Of a stretch of DNA of 41,298 bases, positions 7,562 to 17,351 are shown in pieces (the stretch's first letter is position 1; each line of letters opens with the position of its first letter). Where the stretch lies: the IMG/VR virus record IMGVR_UViG_3300042691_043531, positions 1-41,298 of that record. One strand, written 5' to 3'. The notes under the pieces are model-generated. The model did not search any database. It had not been told where the DNA came from and saw nothing but the letters and a program-made list of their open reading frames with translations. The position numbers and the translations under genes are program-made. Source of the DNA: a virus.

Positions 7562-7864
7562 ATGAAGATCACAGATATTATTCGCGGAGTACTTGACGTA
7601 ATTGACCGCGCAGAAGCACCTGAATCTGAGCCAGTAATTGCTGTGGCTGTAGAAATCGAACCTGAAGAACAATTAATGGACATGCAGCGTTTGGCAGGAA
7701 TATTAGATACTGAGGATGCTGAATTTGCTAACGAGCCCAATGCTATTGTTGCTCCGATGGGTGCAGCATATCCAGCTGGTGATGATGTTCATCAAAGCAA
7801 AAACCCTGCAGATATTAGAACAGACAGTATCAGTATGTTCCCAGATTGGCAAGCGAGAAAATAA
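7562..7864 (+). CDS. Small protein heading the late structural region
   Basis: A 100-residue protein starting at the ATG at 7562; an in-frame TTG five codons earlier lies inside the promoter box and is rejected. The N-terminal part is amphipathic (MKITDIIRGVLDVIDRAEAP), followed by acidic, low-complexity sequence and a C-terminal tail (DSISMFPDWQARK). It ends two bases before the ILEI-domain gene, so it probably shares its transcript. It is not recognised; a small virion or head-associated protein is possible from its position. Confidence 0.6.
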   Translation: MKITDIIRGVLDVIDRAEAPESEPVIAVAVEIEPEEQLMDMQRLAGILDTEDAEFANEPNAIVAPMGAAYPAGDDVHQSKNPADIRTDSISMFPDWQARK

Positions 7865-7866
7865 CC

Positions 7867-8511
7867 ATGTCGGCGAACGGAATAGCACAATTACCAACCA
7901 GAGAGTTGAGACAAAAAGCAAAATTAGATTTAGCGGCATCGGATAGAGCAGCAGCTGGTGATCCGAGATCTACCTACGATATAACTTTACTGCCTACACA
8001 ATTCAATGATAATGCTACCATAGATAATCCTAATAACACTGGTTTACTTTTAGGTAGACCGTGGATCAATACTGTTTCTGCTTTTACATTTTACGAAGCA
8101 ATTGGTACTACATCGGCTTTGGAAACTACACAATATGTAAGTGGTAACAAGATTTATGTTTATTCGTCATCGTTAGATGTGCCTGGTTATCAAAATTCTA
8201 GAGTAGTAGTTAATGATATAGAAGTTTTAAACATTGGTGATCGAGGGCATAATATAGTAGTTCTGGATACATACGGAAACGTAGTTAGTATAGCCAATTA
8301 CGACACATACGGGGTACCAGGAGATTTGACAGCGTTGGCTAATGCATTAAATGGTGTAACTAGCGGTAATATTGTAGTATTAACAGTTTGGGACGCTTCT
8401 GCTTTAGACGCCGGTGTGAGATCTGCTATTAATACCGGTTACGGTTCAACTAATAGTAATACTTGGACTGCCGGTAGAGTAGATCACATTTTTATTGGGG
8501 TTAAGGTTTAA
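7867..8511 (+). CDS. Virion-associated protein with ILEI/FAM3-like domain
   Basis: A 214-residue protein; the ATG at 7867 is chosen over an upstream TTG. The C-terminal half, about residues 125-214, matches the interleukin-like EMT inducer (ILEI/PANDER/FAM3) pattern: RGHNIVVLDTYGNVV, then a YDTYG step, LTALANALN, GNIVVLTVWDASA and an AINTGYGS turn. This domain is known in vertebrate FAM3 proteins and in some phage tail or head fibre proteins, where it probably binds glycans or proteins. The N-terminal half has no match I know. It lies three bases upstream of the large structural gene, so a fibre or decoration role is likely (inference). Confidence 0.65.
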   Translation: MSANGIAQLPTRELRQKAKLDLAASDRAAAGDPRSTYDITLLPTQFNDNATIDNPNNTGLLLGRPWINTVSAFTFYEAIGTTSALETTQYVSGNKIYVYSSSLDVPGYQNSRVVVNDIEVLNIGDRGHNIVVLDTYGNVVSIANYDTYGVPGDLTALANALNGVTSGNIVVLTVWDASALDAGVRSAINTGYGSTNSNTWTAGRVDHIFIGVKV

Positions 8512-8514
8512 TAG

Positions 8515-10164
8515 ATGGCCTATGTTAACCCCAGCGCCGGCCGAGGCGATCGACGCCAAAACACCACAAACTACGAACATCCACAAGAAACCAATCTACT
8601 AGATCTACATCGTGCCATGGAGTATGATCTCGCTGGCAAGCCACAGATTCGTGTGGCTGCTAAATTGAGTGCTCCTAGTATTGCCGGTCAAGTCACAGCG
8701 TTCGGTGAACCTTTGGCTATATCGCCAACCGCAGTTATTCAACTGGATGGTATCTACGGCACTACCACTGATGTTATACAAACATATAACAGCGGCACAG
8801 GTTCGTCGGCCGGGTCTGTGAATCAAATGTTTAAAGTTACAACCGGTACCACGCAAGGTGGATATGGTGTACTGCGTTCAAAACGATTCATGCGTTATAG
8901 ACCTGGTCAAGGCATTGTTTGCCGAATGACTGCGGCCTTTACAACTGGGGTACCGGGCAGTCTTCAGTTCGCCGGACTGGCCAATCAAGAAAATCGTTTG
9001 GCTTTTGGATACGATGGAACCAGGTTTGGCATTTGTCGTGGCACTGGTGGCAAAGCAACAATATTGTTGATGACTATAACCACAGCACCTAATGCCGCAC
9101 AGACTGCAACTATAACACTCAACGGGGTAGCATACACAGTGACCCTGGCCAATACCTCAGCTGATGTAGCGATTCAAACTATAGCCAATCGTGTGGGTGG
9201 ATACGGCGGCTGGCTGTTCCAGCAAACAGACGGTGCTATGTTATGGTTGGCACCCACACTGGGCCCTATGAACGGTACATTCAGTTTCACCAGTACAGGC
9301 AATGCCACTGCTACCTTTGTGGTCAAACAAGCAGGCGTTGCACAAACCAATTATTGGACCTATCAAGAAGATTGGAATGTTGACCGGTTAGACGGTAGCA
9401 ATACTATTACCACCAACCCCAGTGGTATGACCTTGGATCATACCAAATTGAATGTTTATCAAATTGCACTGCGTTGGTTGGGAGCCGGTGCAATCAGCTA
9501 CGCCGTAGAAGATCAAGCCTCAGGATCATTGATATATGTGCATAGAGAACATTATGTTAACCAGCATACTGTGCCACACATTGACAATCCCAGTTTTAAA
9601 ATTACATATGCGGCCTACAATACAACCAACACTAGCAATCTTGCTATAACAGGCGGCAGTATCTATGGCGCAGTTGAAGGCACTATATTTTTAAATGAAT
9701 TAACAAGAAGTAAAGCAACTGCAAAATCTGGACTGGCCCGAGATCTAGTACATCACTGCTTGACTATCAAAAATTCTGTTGTTACCAACGGCCTGGCCGG
9801 CGCCAACAATGGTAACTACATTATCAATGCCAAAGAAGCCATTGTAAAACAATTGAGTCTATCGATACAAGGAACAGATCCGGCCAATGTTTATTTGTTC
9901 TTTGATGCCGAGGGTCTGTCGGTTCCGCATCTTTACAATCTTATTCCATCTTGTAATGAAGTATTCAGTACAGTTACAGGCACATTCGACCTGGCTATTG
10001 ACACTCCAATATACTCGGGTATTGTGGGAATAAACGGAACTATTAATATAGATCTAAGTGCTTACCGTATTACCATTCCGCCGGGCAGTCAACTCAGCAT
10101 TGCTGTCCAAAGTACCAACAGCATATCTCGATTGGATTGTGCTCTAACTTGGTCAGAAGATTAA
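8515..10164 (+). CDS. Probable virion structural (fibre or decoration) protein
   Basis: A 549-residue protein rich in Thr, Ser, Asn, Gly and short beta strands (ATITLNGVAYTVTL), the usual composition of phage fibre and decoration proteins. The N-terminal 30 residues (YVNPSAGRGDRRQNTTNYEH) resemble virion proteins of marine T4-like phages (recalled). No membrane segment or enzyme motif is visible. It starts three bases after the ILEI gene and probably shares its late transcript. It ends 66 bases before the next late-type start. Whether it sits on head, baseplate or fibre cannot be told. Confidence 0.6.
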   Translation: MAYVNPSAGRGDRRQNTTNYEHPQETNLLDLHRAMEYDLAGKPQIRVAAKLSAPSIAGQVTAFGEPLAISPTAVIQLDGIYGTTTDVIQTYNSGTGSSAGSVNQMFKVTTGTTQGGYGVLRSKRFMRYRPGQGIVCRMTAAFTTGVPGSLQFAGLANQENRLAFGYDGTRFGICRGTGGKATILLMTITTAPNAAQTATITLNGVAYTVTLANTSADVAIQTIANRVGGYGGWLFQQTDGAMLWLAPTLGPMNGTFSFTSTGNATATFVVKQAGVAQTNYWTYQEDWNVDRLDGSNTITTNPSGMTLDHTKLNVYQIALRWLGAGAISYAVEDQASGSLIYVHREHYVNQHTVPHIDNPSFKITYAAYNTTNTSNLAITGGSIYGAVEGTIFLNELTRSKATAKSGLARDLVHHCLTIKNSVVTNGLAGANNGNYIINAKEAIVKQLSLSIQGTDPANVYLFFDAEGLSVPHLYNLIPSCNEVFSTVTGTFDLAIDTPIYSGIVGINGTINIDLSAYRITIPPGSQLSIAVQSTNSISRLDCALTWSED

Positions 10165-10216
10165 ACCAAAAACATTGACTTATCAACCTTAGTACAGTAA
10201 TATAACTCTACTATTC

Positions 10217-10224
10217 TATAAATA
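10217..10224 (+). promoter_or_regulatory. Perfect late promoter TATAAATA, six bases before the ATG
   Basis: An exact TATAAATA ends six bases before the ATG at 10231. T4-type late transcription starts about this distance downstream, so the mRNA should begin at or next to the ATG. No ribosome binding site is present. Confidence 0.65.
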
Positions 10225-10230
10225 CATTCT

Positions 10231-11871
10231 ATGTTATTCGGATCACTGATAATGTTAGTGGCCATTACCATTTCGGCAATTGCCGCTTGGTATTCGGTTG
10301 CCGGTCTTACTGCTATCTTTAGTGCAGCAGTCATCCCTGTTATTATTATGGGAGGAGCACTAGAAGCTGGCAAATTGGTTGCCACAGTTTGGCTACACAA
10401 CAACTGGCGGCGAGCCGGCTGGGCATTTAAAACCTATCTCATTCCTGCCATTGTGTTCCTTATGCTACTAACCAGTATGGGTATCTTTGGTTTCTTAAGT
10501 AAAGCACATTCGGATCAAAGTTTAGTAACTGGTGATGCAGTAAGTAAAGTGGCCATATACGATGAAAAGATTGCGACTGAAAGAGAAAACATAGCACAGG
10601 CTAAAAAGGCACTTGAGCAAATGAATGCACAAGTGGATCAAATGCTTGGACGTAGCGACACCGAACGAGGTGCTGAACGTGCGGTGAGCATTCGTAAGAA
10701 TCAAGCCAAGGAACGAGCTGCATTACAAACAGAAATTGCTAAGAGTCAAAAAATTATACAACAATTACAAGCCGAGCGAGCGCCATTGGCCGCTGAGGCT
10801 AGAAAGGTGGAGGCCGAAGTTGGACCTATCAAATATATTGCTGCTCTTATATACGGCGACAATCCCGACCAAAATATTCTTGAGCGTGCTGTACGTTGGG
10901 TTATTATACTTATTGTTATTGTTTTTGATCCGCTTGCCCTAACACTGATCCTCGCTGCCAACAAACAATTCGAATGGGCCAGAGCCGGTAAAGGTGGTTG
11001 GGTACACGAAGATGAAGCTGCACAAAATATCACACCAGAACCGCCCAATGTAGAACAACGACCATTTACTCCGGAAGAGGTGGCGGCACTTGATTCAATT
11101 GATCAACAAACAAACCCAGATCGTGAAGCTGACGAGTTTTTTGAACGAGCACATTTGGCAGCACAAGCAGCAGACATACTTGATGAACAACATCGTGCTG
11201 AACAAGCAAATAACGAGGTGGCCAAGATCGAACAACCAGAACCAGATTTAAACATACCTGTCTTGGAAAACGAAGAGATGTGGGCCAGCCGTGTAATTGA
11301 CGAACATCAAAAAGCCGAGTATGAAGCCGACGATGGTCCATTGACAGCCGAACAAATTGAGCAAGTTAAACAATCTGCAGAGGAAGAACAAACAGATTCC
11401 ATTGATACTGCGACAGCGGAATCCACAGCAGAGTCGCCACCACCTGTAGATGAATTTAACACGCCAATCCGCAGAGGCAATGATTATGCCGTTCGTTATC
11501 AAGGCAAGGTGTATAATCTAGATGCGTTTAATAAACTACATCCTAGTTTGGCCATAAGAGCAGACAACGAAACTTTGTCAAATGCAAGCCAGTGCGGGTT
11601 TGGGGATAAATTTCCCAATGACCCAATGAAGGGTGATATGTTTATCCGCACAGATTATCTACCAGAAAAACTATTTAAATGGAACGGTTCCAAGTGGATA
11701 GAAGTTGATAAAAATTCAACTGACAGTTATACATACAATCAGGCTTACATACAACACCTGATTCAAAAATTAGAAGCCGGTGAATACGAGATAGAAGATC
11801 TTAATGATGCCGAGCAGGCTCAAGTCGAACAACAAATTGAAGATATTTTAAAACATAAGAAAAATGTATAG
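10231..11871 (+). CDS. Large membrane protein with coiled coil and acidic C-terminal region
   Basis: A 546-residue protein. Hydrophobic segments lie at about 2-22, 24-45, 68-90 and 226-245. Between the third and fourth is a long coiled coil (about 105-205: EKIATERENIAQAKKALEQM and onwards). After the last segment comes a very acidic Glu/Gln/Ala-rich stretch (about 260-400) and a small folded end (about 410-546). This topology matches long membrane/coiled-coil proteins found next to structural genes in marine T4-like phages, of unknown role. Position behind a perfect late promoter suggests a late function at the host membrane, perhaps assembly or lysis control (inference). It overlaps the next gene by eight bases. 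Confidence 0.65.
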   Translation: MLFGSLIMLVAITISAIAAWYSVAGLTAIFSAAVIPVIIMGGALEAGKLVATVWLHNNWRRAGWAFKTYLIPAIVFLMLLTSMGIFGFLSKAHSDQSLVTGDAVSKVAIYDEKIATERENIAQAKKALEQMNAQVDQMLGRSDTERGAERAVSIRKNQAKERAALQTEIAKSQKIIQQLQAERAPLAAEARKVEAEVGPIKYIAALIYGDNPDQNILERAVRWVIILIVIVFDPLALTLILAANKQFEWARAGKGGWVHEDEAAQNITPEPPNVEQRPFTPEEVAALDSIDQQTNPDREADEFFERAHLAAQAADILDEQHRAEQANNEVAKIEQPEPDLNIPVLENEEMWASRVIDEHQKAEYEADDGPLTAEQIEQVKQSAEEEQTDSIDTATAESTAESPPPVDEFNTPIRRGNDYAVRYQGKVYNLDAFNKLHPSLAIRADNETLSNASQCGFGDKFPNDPMKGDMFIRTDYLPEKLFKWNGSKWIEVDKNSTDSYTYNQAYIQHLIQKLEAGEYEIEDLNDAEQAQVEQQIEDILKHKKNV

Positions 11872-12214
11872 TAATTTTATTACACCTCCGGATTTTGTAG
11901 ACGAACAAAAACACAGTATAACCATAGTTGAAGCCACTGAAAAGGAAATAGAATTACTTTACAACATTGCTAGAAGTGGTACTGAAGATTACAACATTTA
12001 TTTGTATCGTCTAGAAATGGACGACAACACTTGGCTAACTTCGGCCATTGATCGAAGCCATAGTGTAATTGTAAACTTCGATCGTTGGAAGGATTTGGAA
12101 ATTTTTAAATCACAAAACGTTTTTTATTATGGGCAAGGATTAGTTGTAAGCCCGGCACAAAAAATTAATTCATTATTAGATTATTTCTATATTTCAAAGT
12201 TTGAAAATAAATAG
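11864..12214 (+). CDS. Conserved T4-like phage protein, unknown function
   Basis: A 116-residue soluble protein. An alternating strand/helix pattern (SITIVEATEKEIELLYNIA, YNIYLYRLEMDD, SHSVIVNF, QNVFYYGQG) suggests a small Rossmann-like or receiver-like fold, without catalytic residues I recognise. It overlaps the upstream membrane protein by eight bases; pairs of this kind occur together in T4-like phages (recalled, not checked). Its stop codon lies within the late-type box for rpsU. Confidence 0.6.
   Translation: MYSNFITPPDFVDEQKHSITIVEATEKEIELLYNIARSGTEDYNIYLYRLEMDDNTWLTSAIDRSHSVIVNFDRWKDLEIFKSQNVFYYGQGLVVSPAQKINSLLDYFYISKFENK
12206..12213 (+). promoter_or_regulatory. Late promoter AATAAATA, six bases before the rpsU ATG
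   Basis: AATAAATA matches the late consensus at 7 of 8 positions, overlaps the previous stop codon, and ends six bases before the ATG at 12220. A leaderless bS21 transcript is predicted. Confidence 0.55.
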
Positions 12215-12219
12215 TTATT

Positions 12220-12456
12220 ATGAATGACAAATCATCTAAAATACTAGGAAACTTGGTTTTCGTTACAAATGATAACGTAGAAAAAGCTCTACGCAAATTC
12301 AAAAAGAAAGTACAGGAGTCTGGCCTACTACAAGAACTTCGCGAGCGTGAAACGTACGAAAAACCTACCACATCCCGCAAGAAAGCCAAGGCAGCAGCCA
12401 AACGCCGTTGGAAGAAAAAACTGGCCGACGAGCAGTTACCAAAAAAGTATTTTTAA
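12220..12456 (+). CDS. rpsU: Ribosomal protein bS21 homologue
   Basis: A 78-residue, strongly basic protein. The core FVTNDNVEKALRKFKKKVQE followed by RERETYEKPTTSRKKAKAAA is the bS21 signature; the family is usually about 70 residues. bS21 sits on the 30S platform beside the anti-Shine-Dalgarno end of 16S rRNA and influences initiation. Phage-encoded bS21 is known from pelagiphages and metagenomic phages. A phage copy could exchange into host ribosomes and bias translation toward phage mRNAs (inference). It lies just upstream of groES, at the head of the proteostasis island, and its own mRNA is predicted to be leaderless. Confidence 0.88.
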   Translation: MNDKSSKILGNLVFVTNDNVEKALRKFKKKVQESGLLQELRERETYEKPTTSRKKAKAAAKRRWKKKLADEQLPKKYF

Positions 12457-12498
12457 CCAAAATACTAGTAATATACAAATATAATTGTTAAAATAGAA

Positions 12499-12506
12499 TA
12501 TAAATA
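12499..12506 (+). promoter_or_regulatory. Perfect late promoter TATAAATA upstream of groES
   Basis: An exact TATAAATA with no convincing -35 at 16-18 bases, so it fits a T4-type late promoter better than sigma70. The expected start coincides with the base of the leader hairpin at 12511. Confidence 0.65.
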
Positions 12507-12510
12507 ATTG

Positions 12511-12567
12511 TGGACGCCACATGTGGGTCCATTTTTATTTTAACTTGCTTATTAAAGGAGAAAATTA
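12511..12567 (+). promoter_or_regulatory. Structured groES leader: 5' hairpin plus TTGCTTA box
   Basis: The hairpin has outer arms TGGAC (12511-12515) and GTCCA (12527-12531), a bulged G at 12516, then CC:GG (extendable by A:T) closing a short loop. TAACTTGCTTATTAAAGGAG follows and carries the ribosome binding site. The dnaK and hsp20 leaders have the same order of parts and the same bulged G under CC:GG. Short CTT/AAG pairing next to the binding site is possible, so temperature or factor control is conceivable (inference). Confidence 0.6.
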
Positions 12568-12855
12568 ATGAAGTTAAGTCCAATTCGCGACCGTATTTTG
12601 GTCCGCCCAATCGAAGATACTAACGTAACTAAATCAGGTATCGTCATTCCAGATAATGCTACAGAAAAACCTATTAGAGGCAAAGTGCTTGCTGTGGGTT
12701 CTGGTCGAGTGTTAGATAACGGAACTGTTCTTCCTCTAGTAGTCAAGGAAGGTGACACCGTGCTATATGGAAAGTATGCTGGCACCACAGTAAAGTTAGA
12801 TAATGATGATCATATCGTTCTTAAAGAAGACGATATCTTAGCAATTGTAGAATAA
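12568..12855 (+). CDS. groES: GroES co-chaperonin
   Basis: A 95-residue protein, full length for the family. PIRDRILVRPIE, the mobile loop region (TKSGIVIPDNATEKPIRGKV), VKEGDTVLYGKYAGT and the final VLKEDDILAIVE are all present. It forms the heptameric lid of GroEL in the cytoplasm. It is encoded 19 bases upstream of groEL, as in bacteria. Expression is probably controlled through the hairpin leader shared with dnaK and hsp20. It looks intact and closely bacterial, unlike the divergent T4 gp31-type lid. Confidence 0.96.
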   Translation: MKLSPIRDRILVRPIEDTNVTKSGIVIPDNATEKPIRGKVLAVGSGRVLDNGTVLPLVVKEGDTVLYGKYAGTTVKLDNDDHIVLKEDDILAIVE

Positions 12856-12862
12856 ATTTTAA

Positions 12863-14500
<1,638 letters not shown>

Positions 14501-14503
14501 ATC

Positions 14504-14534
14504 TTGATAAAATAGGCGTTTTGTAGTATAAATA
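14504..14534 (+). promoter_or_regulatory. dnaK promoter, sigma70-like and late-type at once
   Basis: TTGATA (14504-14509), a 17-base spacer and TATAAA (14527-14532), which also forms an exact late box TATAAATA (14527-14534). Either polymerase form could use it. The predicted start falls at the base of the leader hairpin (14538). Confidence 0.7.
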
Positions 14535-14537
14535 AGA

Positions 14538-14591
14538 GTGTAGAGCGCCATTAGGGCTCTACACTTGCTTGCTTAATAAGGAGACAAAAAT
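14538..14591 (+). promoter_or_regulatory. Structured dnaK leader: 5' hairpin plus TTGCTTA box
   Basis: Nine-base arms GTGTAGAGC (14538-14546) and GCTCTACAC (14556-14564) enclose a bulged G (14547) and CC:GG closing an ATTA loop. TTGCTTGCTTAATAAGGAG follows. The arm sequences differ from those of groES and hsp20 while the top of the hairpin and the downstream box are kept. Without a U-run directly after the stem it is not a typical terminator. Confidence 0.65.
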
Positions 14592-16478
14592 ATGAGCACA
14601 ATTATCGGTATTGACCTTGGCACCACTAATAGTTGCGTAGCTGTTGTCGAAAACGGAACCCCCAAAGTAATTGAAAATTCAGAAGGCGCACGTACAACCC
14701 CTAGTATTGTTGCCTATACCGCAGAAGAAATTCTTGTTGGAGCTTCGGCAAAACGCCAAGCTGTAACTAATCCCAGAAACACTATCTACGCTGCTAAACG
14801 ACTAATTGGTCGTAAGTTCAAAGAACAAGCAGTACAAAAAGATATTGACCTAATGCCCTATAAAATCATCGAAAGTTCAAATGGTGATGCATGGGTAAAT
14901 GCAAATGATCGTGACCTAGCACCTCCGCAGATCTCAGCTGAAGTTCTTCGTAAAATGAAAAAGACCGCTGAAGATTATCTTGGTTACGAAGTAACAAAGG
15001 CTGTAATTACTGTACCTGCATATTTTAATGACAGCCAAAGACAAGCTACCAAAGATGCTGGTGCAATTGCTGGTCTTGAAGTCCTACGTATAATCAATGA
15101 ACCAACCGCAGCAGCTTTAGCCTATGGAGTAGATAAAAATGAAAAGACGGACCGTAAAATTGCTGTGTATGATCTTGGTGGTGGTACCTTTGATATTTCT
15201 ATTATTGACATCGCTAATGTGGATGGTGATAAACAATTCGAAGTACTTAGCACCAACGGCGATACCTTTTTAGGTGGCGAAGACTTTGATCAAAGATTGA
15301 TGGATTATTTGATCACTGAATTCAAGAAAGAATCAGGTGTTGATCTCAGCAAAGACGTTATGGCACTGCAACGCCTAAAAGAAGCGGCTGAAAAAACCAA
15401 GATTGAACTTTCAAATAGTACACAAACAGATGTTAACTTGCCTTACATCACTGCTGATGCAACAGGTCCCAAACATCTGAACGTAAAAATTACTAGAGCC
15501 AAATTTGAAAGCTTGGTAGAAGATCTAATTCAAAGATCAATCGAACCTTGCCGTCAAGCAATGCGTGATGCCGGTGTTTCACCTGCAGACATCGACGAAG
15601 TTATTCTAGTCGGTGGTCAAACCCGTATGCCTAAAGTTCAAGAAGCAGTTGAGCAACTGTTCGGCCGGGCACCTCGTAGAGATGTCAATCCAGATGAAGC
15701 TGTGGCAGTAGGTGCAGCAGTTCAAGGTGCTGTATTGGGCGGCGAGCGCAAAGACGTTCTGCTACTTGATGTCACTCCACTAAGCCTAGGTATTGAAACC
15801 ATGGGTGGAGTAATGACAAAATTGATTCAAAAAAATACCACTATCCCAACCAAGAATAGTCAAGTATTCAGCACAGCCGAGGATAACCAGCCTGCAGTCA
15901 CTATCAAAGTATTTCAAGGCGAACGAGAACTTGTACAACATAACAAACTGCTAGGCGAATTCAACTTGGAAGGTATTGACCCTGCACCAAGAGGTATGCC
16001 ACAGATTGAAGTCACGCTAGATGTTGATGCCAATGGTATTCTTAAGGTAAGTGCAAAAGATAAAAAGACTGGCAAAGAAAATAAGATTACTATCAAATCT
16101 GATTCCGGTCTAAGTAAAGAACAAATTGAAGAAATGATTCGCGATGCTGAAGCCAATGCTGATGCCGATAAAAAGCAACGTGAATTAATTGAAACACGTA
16201 ACCAAGCGGATTCGGTGATCCACAAGGTTAGAACTGATCTAAAAGAAGTCGAAGGCAAACTCTCTGCAGAACAGACGACTAAAATTAACGATGCTATCGC
16301 TGAACTAGAAAAAACGTTAACAGGTACAGACAAGGAAGCAATTACGACCAAGTTGTCAGAATTGTTCGTGGCCTCGAATGCAATTAATGAAGTAAAGCAG
16401 CCGTCAACTGCACCAGAATCTGATCCGCCTAAATCCGACGACGATGTGATTGACGCTGAATTTAAAGAAACAAAGTAA
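14592..16478 (+). CDS. dnaK: DnaK (Hsp70) chaperone
   Basis: A 628-residue, full-length Hsp70. The ATPase domain has [13 protein letters not shown] near the N-terminus, [24 protein letters not shown] and the [11 protein letters not shown] segment. The linker [19 protein letters not shown] leads to the substrate-binding domain and a helical lid. The end, [11 protein letters not shown], matches the bacterial DnaK tail that binds co-chaperones. No dnaJ or grpE is seen in the window, so it presumably works with host partners. DnaK is rare in phages; the copy looks complete and bacterial in origin. Confidence 0.97.
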   Translation: MSTIIGIDLGTTNSCVAVVENGTPKVIENSEGARTTPSIVAYTAEEILVGASAKRQAVTNPRNTIYAAKRLIGRKFKEQAVQKDIDLMPYKIIESSNGDAWVNANDRDLAPPQISAEVLRKMKKTAEDYLGYEVTKAVITVPAYFNDSQRQATKDAGAIAGLEVLRIINEPTAAALAYGVDKNEKTDRKIAVYDLGGGTFDISIIDIANVDGDKQFEVLSTNGDTFLGGEDFDQRLMDYLITEFKKESGVDLSKDVMALQRLKEAAEKTKIELSNSTQTDVNLPYITADATGPKHLNVKITRAKFESLVEDLIQRSIEPCRQAMRDAGVSPADIDEVILVGGQTRMPKVQEAVEQLFGRAPRRDVNPDEAVAVGAAVQGAVLGGERKDVLLLDVTPLSLGIETMGGVMTKLIQKNTTIPTKNSQVFSTAEDNQPAVTIKVFQGERELVQHNKLLGEFNLEGIDPAPRGMPQIEVTLDVDANGILKVSAKDKKTGKENKITIKSDSGLSKEQIEEMIRDAEANADADKKQRELIETRNQADSVIHKVRTDLKEVEGKLSAEQTTKINDAIAELEKTLTGTDKEAITTKLSELFVASNAINEVKQPSTAPESDPPKSDDDVIDAEFKETK

Positions 16479-16488
16479 AGAATATGCG

Positions 16489-16554
16489 GAGTAGATGCCT
16501 TCGGGGTCTACTCTCATATATGTCATAACTTGCTTAATGAAAGGAGAACGTATT
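16489..16554 (+). promoter_or_regulatory. Structured hsp20 leader: UUCG hairpin plus TTGCTTA box
   Basis: Arms GAGTAGA (16489-16495) and TCTACTC (16507-16513), a T:G pair, a bulged G (16497), then CC:GG closing a TTCG loop, a very stable tetraloop. TAACTTGCTTAATGAAAGGAG follows, ending just before the ATG at 16555. The upstream sequence at 16477-16484 (AAAGAATA) is only a degenerate late box, at the same spacing as in groES and dnaK. Confidence 0.6.
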
Positions 16555-16992
16555 ATGACAACATATATAACAACTTTTGATTTACCTACACTAGCTCGTC
16601 ATGCAGTGGGCTTTGATAGACTGTTCAATGAGCTTAATCGTACTTTTGCTAACAGCAAAACTAACGACAACTATCCTCCGCATAACATTGTACAAATTGA
16701 TGAAACACATTATGCTATTCAACTGGCCGTTGCTGGTTTTGCTGAGGATGAGCTAGACATTGAATACAAAGACAATGTTCTAACAGTGAGAGGGGAAAAG
16801 AAGGAAAAAGAAGAGCTGACTTATCATTATCGTGGTATTAGCTCGCGTAACTTTACACGCAGTTTTCCTCTAGCCGATCATATGGAGGTCCGCGGAGCAA
16901 CTGTAGTAAATGGTATTTTAGCAATCAGTATCGAGCATATTATTCCCGAAGAAGCTCGGGCAAAAAAGATTGCAATTACCTTCGCTAAGTAA
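16555..16992 (+). CDS. Hsp20 small heat-shock protein (IbpA-like)
   Basis: A 145-residue protein. The ATG at 16555 is chosen because AAAGGAG lies before it; a TTG-initiated extension would run through the leader hairpin. The alpha-crystallin domain spans about 38-130 (IQLAVAGFAEDELDIEYKDN, LTVRGEKKEKEE, RNFTRSFPLADHMEV, VNGILAISIEH). A short C-terminal tail follows without a clear I-x-I motif after the domain. It holds unfolded proteins for DnaK and GroEL to refold, which fits its position after dnaK. Small heat-shock proteins are known in cyanophages and other T4-like phages. Confidence 0.93.
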   Translation: MTTYITTFDLPTLARHAVGFDRLFNELNRTFANSKTNDNYPPHNIVQIDETHYAIQLAVAGFAEDELDIEYKDNVLTVRGEKKEKEELTYHYRGISSRNFTRSFPLADHMEVRGATVVNGILAISIEHIIPEEARAKKIAITFAK

Positions 16993-16998
16993 TATAAT
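16970..16998 (+). promoter_or_regulatory. Near-consensus sigma70 promoter for clpS
   Basis: TTGCAA (16970-16975), a 17-base spacer and a perfect TATAAT (16993-16998). It lies over the end of hsp20 and should start RNA at about 17005, within the first bases of the clpS hairpin. clpS can therefore be expressed without the late system. Confidence 0.75.
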
Positions 16999-17001
16999 AA
17001 C

Positions 17002-17023
17002 GTAGGGGGAGCGATCCCCCTAC
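17002..17023 (+). promoter_or_regulatory. 5'-terminal hairpin in the clpS leader
   Basis: Perfect 8-base arms GTAGGGGG (17002-17009) and CCCCCTAC (17016-17023), with a loop that reads as GCGA (GNRA type) closed by A:T. It sits at the predicted RNA 5' end, as in the chaperone leaders, but lacks the bulged G and the TTGCTTA box. It could protect the 5' end, or end hsp20 transcription weakly (no U-run follows). Confidence 0.6.
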
Positions 17024-17039
17024 ACAAATAGGAATCAAA

Positions 17040-17351
17040 ATGAGCAAAACTGACATTGTAGTCAAACCTAAAATTCAAGTACGCACTAATATTTTACCTC
17101 CTAATTTGTTTAACGTAATTTATCTAAACGATAATGTGACTACTATGGAATTTGTAGTAGAATCATTAAAAAACATTTTTCATCACTCAGAAGAAACAGC
17201 TTTAGAGTTGACACATAAAATACATGAGGAAGGATCTAGTGTTGTTAGCACACTTCCTTATGAGATTGCCGAACAAAAAGGTGTAGAAGCAACACTACTT
17301 GCTCGCAACAATGGTTTTCCACTCAACGTTAAATTAGAACCAGCGACATAA
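17040..17351 (+). CDS. clpS: ClpS adaptor of the ClpAP protease
   Basis: A 103-residue protein, full length for ClpS. The core FNVIYLNDNVTTMEFVVESL, the helix around HSEETALELTHKIHEEG and the strand VSTLPYEIAEQKG are family hallmarks. ClpS binds proteins with destabilising N-terminal residues and hands them to ClpA. A phage copy could redirect host ClpAP, either toward host proteins or away from phage ones (inference). No clpA or clpP is in the window. It completes the chaperone/proteolysis island and abuts the next gene (TAA then ATG). Confidence 0.92.
   Translation: MSKTDIVVKPKIQVRTNILPPNLFNVIYLNDNVTTMEFVVESLKNIFHHSEETALELTHKIHEEGSSVVSTLPYEIAEQKGVEATLLARNNGFPLNVKLEPAT

Noticed and set aside
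10746-11048. Open frame of 100 codons on the minus strand inside the coiled-coil membrane gene
   Set aside because: Shadow of a long coding region with no supporting signals.
12511-12540. groES leader hairpin as a terminator of rpsU
   Set aside because: A T-rich stretch follows, so termination is possible, but the shared bulged-G top and the TATAAATA box just upstream favour a leader.
14535-14565. dnaK leader hairpin as a terminator for groEL
   Set aside because: No run of T follows the stem, and it recurs in form before groES and hsp20, so a leader role fits better. Partial attenuation cannot be excluded.
15914-16351. Open frame of 145 codons on the minus strand inside dnaK
   Set aside because: It is fully inside a conserved gene, has no ribosome binding site or promoter and a low-complexity Ser/Leu composition typical of an antisense shadow.
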